From: Heterotrichella gracilis
Lineage: Eukaryota > Sar > Xanthophyceae > Tribonematales > Xanthonemataceae
NCBI GenBank assembly: GCA_032358255.1
Contig: JAULBX010006775.1
Coordinates: forward strand, 1-64,000
Direction: 5' to 3'
Length of the DNA: 64,000 bases
A model generated the notes under the pieces. The model saw nothing but the letters and a program-made list of their open reading frames with translations. It made no database searches and was not told the origin of the DNA. Shown piece after piece: positions 58,335 to 64,000 of this stretch. Position numbers and translations under genes: made by a program. How positions within the stretch are numbered: position 1 is the first letter of the stretch; every line of letters begins with the position of its first letter.

Positions 58335-61300
58335 ATGGTGTCACTCACCATCTTGGTCCAGGCTGCCGTGTTGGGTGCAGTGGCGCTGGGTAGGTGCCGC
58401 ATGACATATCACCACTACCACCACCACACTGTCAAGCCACTTGCACCAGCACACTCCCAACCGGCACAGCTGCAGTGCACACTGACGGCACCAGGTTGCA
58501 ACCTATAGGACAAAGCCTTAAGCACTGAAGCCCGGCATGCAAATTGGAACTTAGTGTTCGTGTTGTGCAAGTTGGGCGTGTTGGCAGGTGTTACCAGAGG
58601 GGTATGCATTGGCAAGGTAGCCTGACCAGGGCGACTGTTGCACTTGGTGGCACACTAGCACCTCCCTAAGACACAGCTTCGCTTTCCTGAAACCCTTCTG
58701 CTGCATCCACGCCACACTAGTGCGTTTCCTCCCCATGTGCAGCCCTGGTGGACTGGCGCCTCCCCCTGCCCTACCCCTGCACCCTGCCCATCCACCGCAT
58801 ACCACCCAGCAAGCTGACCACGCCCCCGCCACTGGTACGCACCAAAGCATTAACCACCCGAGAGCAGTCCAGTGCCTTGTCGAGATCGCACTTGTTCCCC
58901 AGTGCGCACATGGACCTGGGTACAATCAGCAGCATATGTAGCCAAGCCACGTGGAAAATTGTCCGCAGGCTATCCAGAGCATAGGCAGACGCCAGGCAAA
59001 GTGGCAGTGTGCAGCCTGTCCTGCAGCATGCCATGTCCCTTGTGTCCACCCCCCTCCTTTGACCCCCGCAGGCCGCCTATCTCACCAACCCTGCCCTGGC
59101 CAGTGCGCATCGGCTCTTTGCCGGCCAAGTGCAGGGATCAGGTGCGGGAACAGCATGCAACCCTTACCTAGGGTTTGATCACAGCTGCATGCTTTCATGT
59201 GCATCCCTGTGTGCATCCCATGTAAAATTGGCCAAGGAAATTTTCCATGAGCATTTCGAGGTCCATTGCTATCTCGTACGTTCCAGGAGGTACCAACATG
59301 GCCTAACCGGCAAGCCCTTGTTATATGTACCCCGCACCATGCAATGGCCCCACCTGCAACAGTTGCATCCGTCGTTCATTGCAGAAACCACTGCCGTTGC
59401 CCCCGATGGCTCCCTGTACCTCCTCCCGCGCACCGGCCATGTCATGCGCGCCCTCCCCTCGACCACCGACAAAGGGTTGTGGCAGGCACCGGAGGTGATT
59501 GCTCACTTGGGTGCTGGGCGGCCGCTGGGTGGCCACTTTGACCACCAAGGGAACCTGGTGGTGTGCAACTCGCTGCAGGTATGGCAGTCTGTGTGGCGTG
59601 AGGTGGAAATTGGGGAAGGAGTATGCTATCAGCTGCTCTGCACGTGAGAGCCTTCCAACATTCACATAGCCAGTACAGGGCAATCTGGGCCTTGTAAATG
59701 GTGGTAACTAGAAGTCTTACCAATTGGGACAATCACACTGAAACATGGGTAAATTTGCATTATGTAATGCAAAAGGAATTTACGTTCCGTTGGCAGTCAG
59801 TGGTGCAGTAATTTGTCATGCATGCGGGGCTGGTGCACCGCTTGCATTGCTCAATATTTTTGCGGCATGGACCCCGTGCACAGGGCCTTCAAATGGTTGA
59901 GAAAGACAGCCACCGGGTGATCCTGCTGACCTCCTATGTCTCTGATGACTCCCCCCTTGACCCTGGCACCCCCATCACCTATGCAAATGACCTGGACATA
60001 TCGGCCAATGGCACAATCTTCTTTTCCGACTCCACCGCCATCCCCCCAGCCAGAATGAACCCTCTGGGGTATTGGGACACCCTGTACTCCTACATACTGA
60101 CACAGCTGCAGGTGGGGGACAGAATTGGCATCACGTGGTTACATACAGGGTGCTTGGTGGGGAATACATGTGGAGAGGTGGTGCATGTGATGCAACTCAG
60201 GCTGCATGTGACGGCATGGCGGGCGGGTGCAGATGTCACATGTCACAGTGCTTGGTCATTGACAATCATCTAGCAGGCTTGTACAGGTGGTTAGGGTATG
60301 TCTGGAACCGCATGTGTGCCTTGCATTGCCTGCTGATGGGGCATGTGAGTGACCTCTGCTCCCCCCGGCACGCAGGGCGGCGCCACTGGCAGGCTGCTCA
60401 CATATGACCCAGTGACAAGGAAGACGAGGGTTACCGTCAAAGGTTTCTGGTACGCCAATGGTGTGGCCCTGGCTGGGGACGAGAGCTTTGTTGCGGTGGT
60501 GGAGACCCCGTCCATGCGGGTGTACAGGCACTGGCTCAAGGGGGAGAAGGTGAGGTGCAGGGTGGATTCCTGGAGGGGTTGGGGGTGAAAAATGTGTTTG
60601 CTCATGCTATAGTGCTCCAGTATTGCACCACCTTAATGCCCTGATGCCATGGTTTCATGCCAGCAGCTGGTTTCATAATGGTTTCAACCATGATATGTGG
60701 CGCAATGCTGTAGCATAAGGCATGTAGGAGGCTGTTCACTTGCTGCACCCACGTTGAGTCACGCTCATCCACGCCCCTCCACAGGCAGGCAAAACGGAGC
60801 CCTTCATTGCAAATCTTCCTGGCTTTCCCGATGGCATTTCCCGGGCCGCGCCTCCCAAGGGTACCAAGGGAAATGGCCCCGGTCAGTTCTGGGTGTCCAT
60901 CCTTGCCCCACAGTCCCCGGTGCTGGGTGCAGTTATGCGCAGCAGGGTGAGCAGGTGGCTGGCTGCTTGGGCTATGGCGGCTGGAGTCAGGCCCCCACTG
61001 CAGCGATTGGGGCTGGTGCTGAAGGTAAGAAAGGATCATGGAGTGGAGAGTGGGGAGGAAGGGACAGTGTGCTTTTGGTATATATCCTTGCAAGGCTGCA
61101 CACTGCCGGCCTCAGTTGTTGGTCCAGCTATGGGGTTGGGTAAGGTGTGGTGGGCACGCATGCATATGAACTTTCGGGCATGCATGCAGTCAATATTCGA
61201 TTTGCATGCATGTGTGCGCATCAGCTTTGTCTGATGGGCAATAACCAGAACCGCTCTGTCTGCCCATGGTTGCATCCCTGTCTTTTGAACCACGCCATGG

Positions 61301-61558
61301 TCTGCACAATCAGTGCAATTGCACTGCCTGCCACCGCCACGACTATCTCCCTTGCGGCTCCGTGAACAACGTCTGTGTGGCCCGCCCTCCCCTCCTCAGA
61401 TTGACGCATCTGGCTCCCTTGTGACCTCCCTGTCAGACCCGGGTGGCCTGCGCGTGAGCCACGTGTCCAGCGCCACCCCCCTTGGCCCCGACCGCCTGCT
61501 GCTGGGCAACCTGGTGGGGGACTACGTGTCGCTGGTGGAGCTGGGGAAGCAGGGGTAG
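58335..61558 (+). CDS. Strictosidine-synthase-like / APMAP-type beta-propeller protein
   Basis: Six-bladed beta-propeller of the strictosidine-synthase-like (SSL) group, related to animal APMAP. Most members are lactonase/arylesterase-like hydrolases rather than alkaloid synthases. Exons 58335-58389, 58743-58834, 59072-59141, 59385-59578, 59884-60111, 60376-60549, 60785-61024, 61400-61558, in phase, give 403 aa. The first exons encode an N-terminal membrane anchor (LTILVQAAVLGAVALGALVD), giving a type II topology as in APMAP. The propeller landmarks are AVAPDGSLYLL, GGHFDHQGNLVVCNS, ITYANDLDISANGTIFFSDS, GRLLTYDP, VKGFWYANGVALAGDESFV, NLPGFPDGISRA, GQFWVSI and a final blade at SHVSSATPLGPDRLLLGNL. 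No strictosidine-synthase catalytic glutamate can be assigned, so that activity is not claimed. Confidence 0.9.
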
Positions 61559-62727
61559 CTCCCTCCCTAGGGCTTACACGGGAGTACCGCTGCCGGACAG
61601 TGCATTGCAGATTGCCAAGGTGGATTCCAGGTTCTAACCTGAGAGGCGGAGAACAATTGTTTGGCAACTTGCTTGAAGGCTTAGCTGCGCGGCGGCACTA
61701 TGCATGTGGACCAGCCATGGCAATACCGCAGGCATGCTCTGTGCAGCACATGAATAATTAAGGATGCGTTGTTTAAATTTGGTTGTATGGCATGCCCCAA
61801 ACATGTGATCTAGTATGATGTATTAGAACATGCATTGCACTGAATTGGAGTTGAATGAGAACTTTTGACCAGCCGCTTCCACTGGATTGAATTGGTTGTG
61901 GTGCCCTGTGGAAGCCAATAGTCCCCTAAACCGTTTAAACGGCGTTAGGGGCGCCGCCGGGCGCCTTTGTGCGTGTGCGTGTGCAAACTTTTATGTTTGC
62001 AATCTTGAAAGAATCCTTTCTTGGATGCTAAGTGTGGAGTTGAAGTCAAGGAAATATCATACGGCATACAAGTCATTAAATGGTGCAACTTGCAACATGT
62101 TTTGCGCCCGGGCCTCTGTGGAGGGGATTAATGCAAAACATGAACATTCTCAATATTCAACAGGGTTACAACACACTACCGCGGCGGTAGCCTGCTAGGT
62201 AGACAAGCTCTTTATTGCAATTGTGTGATAAATTGTTGTTGATTTATTGACTCAAATGCAACAATTGCATATGAATTTCAGCGGCCTGATGGCGTTCAAA
62301 ATCTGACCCTCAAACCTGGACTAGCGTGCAATCACAGCGCATTGCGTGCAATCATTGGCATGAGCCATGCTAGGGTAGCGTCAACCTCTTCTTAAAATAT
62401 ACACCTGCCCCCCTGCACCCCCTGCATGGATGAGCCTGTGACATGGATCAATTATGTACGCCGCATGGGCAGCCCCAAGTCCACACATCTTGTACAGTGG
62501 CTTGCTGGTGCCCGACCCCTCCTATTCACCCGCTGCGCGTGACTACGCCATGCACCCCCTTGCTCAATCCTCCTGACATCCCATCCTGCCATGGGCCGCC
62601 CCCCTCCTGAATGCGCTTGGCTCCCCACCCACCCCATTCCCCACTGCTTGCCCATGTCCCTCCCCTCCCGCGTGGCAACCCGCTACCTGAGCTAGCTCCC
62701 TCCACCCGCACCCCCTTCCCTCCCCTC
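61559..62727. other. Convergent intergenic region, no gene seen
   Basis: About 1.17 kb between the 3' ends of the APMAP-like and ETF-beta genes. It starts fairly AT-rich (61740-62300), with many TGCAA/TTGCA words, then becomes C-rich. No coding exon is supported. Confidence 0.5.
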
Positions 62728-63960
62728 TCACAGCACCTTGGCCTCCCCCCTGAGCCGCTCCACCAGCTCCGCTGCTGACCCCAGTATCACCCCCCCCTTG
62801 CGCCGGGCGGGCTCCACCACCTGCAGTGTCTCCAGCCAGGGGGAAGGGTCCACGCCAAGGTCCTGCGGGAGGGACCCAGGCGCGTTGGTGCGGTGAGGTT
62901 GGAGGCGGGGTGGGATGAGGGGGGGTGGGATGCGTGTGTCACTAGGCTGGTGCAGGGGGGATACCGGTAGCGAAGGGAACTGAGCGTTGGAATGCTGCTA
63001 AAACAGCGCACAGCAGGTTTTTACCCCTCACAATCCTGGACCACAAACTGTGCCCCCTACTTCGCATTCTTAAGCGCAAAGTCTCAATAATTGCATTCAG
63101 CGCCCTGTGGCGTATGCATGTAGGGTTTTCAAAGGACCCTGGCCCCCACACGTACCTGCGGTGTGAGCACATCTATCGTCTTCTTCTTTGCCTTCATGAT
63201 GTTGGGCAAGGTTGCGTATCGCGGGGTGTTGAGGCGCAGGTCGGAGGTCACAACCGCGGGCAGGCGACACCGCACACGCTCAAGGCCGCCATCAACCTGC
63301 AGGGGTAGTGGTAGATGTGCGGTGTACGTGGTGGGTGGTGGCTGGTAGCTGGCAGAGCAGTGTATGGTGCAATTCCATTGCAATTCGGCAGTACGTTGGC
63401 CTGCACAAGACGTTTTCTCACCATGAGAGACATGCTTCACTTGCCATGTCCATGATCTGGGCTCACACCAATGTGCACCACACCTTCCCCAGCTGCCTAT
63501 CACCTCGTGCATCCCTACCCGTGGATAGCCCCATCAGTTCTGTTGTACACCTCTACCATAGTGAATTCCATCCAGCGGCCCACCTGGGGTTTTGAATGTC
63601 AATGCAACGAATATATCCGCAAACAGGCACATCTACCACCGCCAGCCTCTCTGCCCCCACGCATGCCCGTTCCTCCCTGCCGCTTACCTCCCTTGTCACA
63701 GTCACCTCCTCCCCCCCTGGCGCCGCCTCCAGCGCTGAAGCAAACGTTGCTTGCGGCCAACCCATCAGCCCCGCCAGCATCTGCCCTGTCTGGTTTGCGT
63801 CGTCATCGATGGCCTGTTTGCCCAGCAGCACCATCCCCGGGGCCTCCCTGCGCGCTACTCCCGCCAGCAGCTTTGCCACCGCCAGCGGCTGCAGGGTTGT
63901 GGCTGTGTCCACGTGCACTGCCCGGTCACACCCCATGGCCAGGGCGGTGCGCAGCTGGTC
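62728..63960 (-). CDS. ETFB: Electron transfer flavoprotein beta subunit (3' part, truncated by window edge)
   Basis: ETF-beta pairs with ETF-alpha in mitochondria to carry electrons from acyl-CoA and amino-acid dehydrogenases to ETF-ubiquinone oxidoreductase. Three exons lie in the window on the minus strand: 63960-63688, 63296-63156 and 62862-62728; all junctions are phase 0. They encode [49 protein letters not shown] and [20 protein letters not shown], then [38 protein letters not shown] and [10 protein letters not shown]. These are the nucleotide-binding and recognition-loop parts of the family up to the normal C terminus. The N-terminal third is beyond base 64000; an acceptor (ccttcag) sits at 63967-63961. 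Confidence 0.95.
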
Positions 63961-64000
63961 CTGAAGGGGCCAGAGGGTATAGGGTAGGGTTGAAAAAAAT

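Noticed and set aside
1-64000. rRNA, tRNA and CRISPR features
   Set aside because: No cloverleaf with A/B boxes, no rRNA-like block and no regularly spaced direct repeats were noticed by eye; a tRNA scan was not possible.
1-64000. TGTAA as the universal polyadenylation signal
   Set aside because: It occurs downstream of coilin and farther from the nitroreductase stop, but not close after most other stop codons, so the signal cannot be assigned from this window.

Overview
The window is one end of a nuclear chromosome from a photosynthetic eukaryote, most likely a green alga (Chlorophyta). It opens with about eleven CCCTAAA repeats, the plant/green-algal telomere sequence read from the chromosome tip. 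The genes are densely packed and intron-rich, with 2 to 16 coding exons, mostly GT-AG introns and strong CAG acceptors. They encode plastid proteins (Psb27, a histidinol-phosphatase with a transit-like leader), plant-type coilin and a ciliary protein (MKS1). That mix fits an alga that is photosynthetic and builds cilia at some stage. Species is not determined. I see no rRNA, tRNA, CRISPR or intact mobile element.

Layout from the telomere inward: coilin (357-3891, -), membrane-anchored nitroreductase (4817-6342, +), MKS1 with an extra C-terminal Ig-like module (7922-12378, -), soluble TKL-type kinase (13527-18516, +), TKL receptor kinase with a cysteine-rich ectodomain (20574-27253, +), histidinol-phosphatase IMPL2/HISN7 type (29356-31663, -), Psb27 (32074-33658, +), NRDE2 (34780-42236, +), ChaC-type gamma-glutamylcyclotransferase (42836-45182, +), a small Gly/Ala-rich protein (46457-47092, -), a coiled-coil protein of unknown family (48356-50098, -), TSR3 (50912-53131, +), S28 serine carboxypeptidase (53744-57754, +), APMAP/strictosidine-synthase-like protein (58335-61558, +) and the 3' part of ETF-beta (62728-63960, -), which runs off the right edge.

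Exon models were built by hand: splice phases were checked at every junction and the translated joins were compared with remembered family sequences. For coilin, the receptor kinase and NRDE2 the extreme 5' end is unresolved. The genes are mostly unrelated housekeeping genes. RNA biology is well represented (coilin for Cajal bodies, NRDE2 for exosome/splicing control, TSR3 for 18S rRNA modification). Several pairs are head to head and probably share promoter space, the tightest being HISN7/Psb27 (410 bp).

The most unusual items are: MKS1 carrying a bacterial-style Ig-like domain at its C terminus; three consecutive 15-nt in-frame repeats, each starting with a candidate 5' splice site, at an MKS1 exon boundary; a protein-coding gene ending about 280 bp from the telomere; dense TGCATGCA motifs in noncoding DNA; and two neighbouring TKL kinases sharing non-canonical catalytic motifs.
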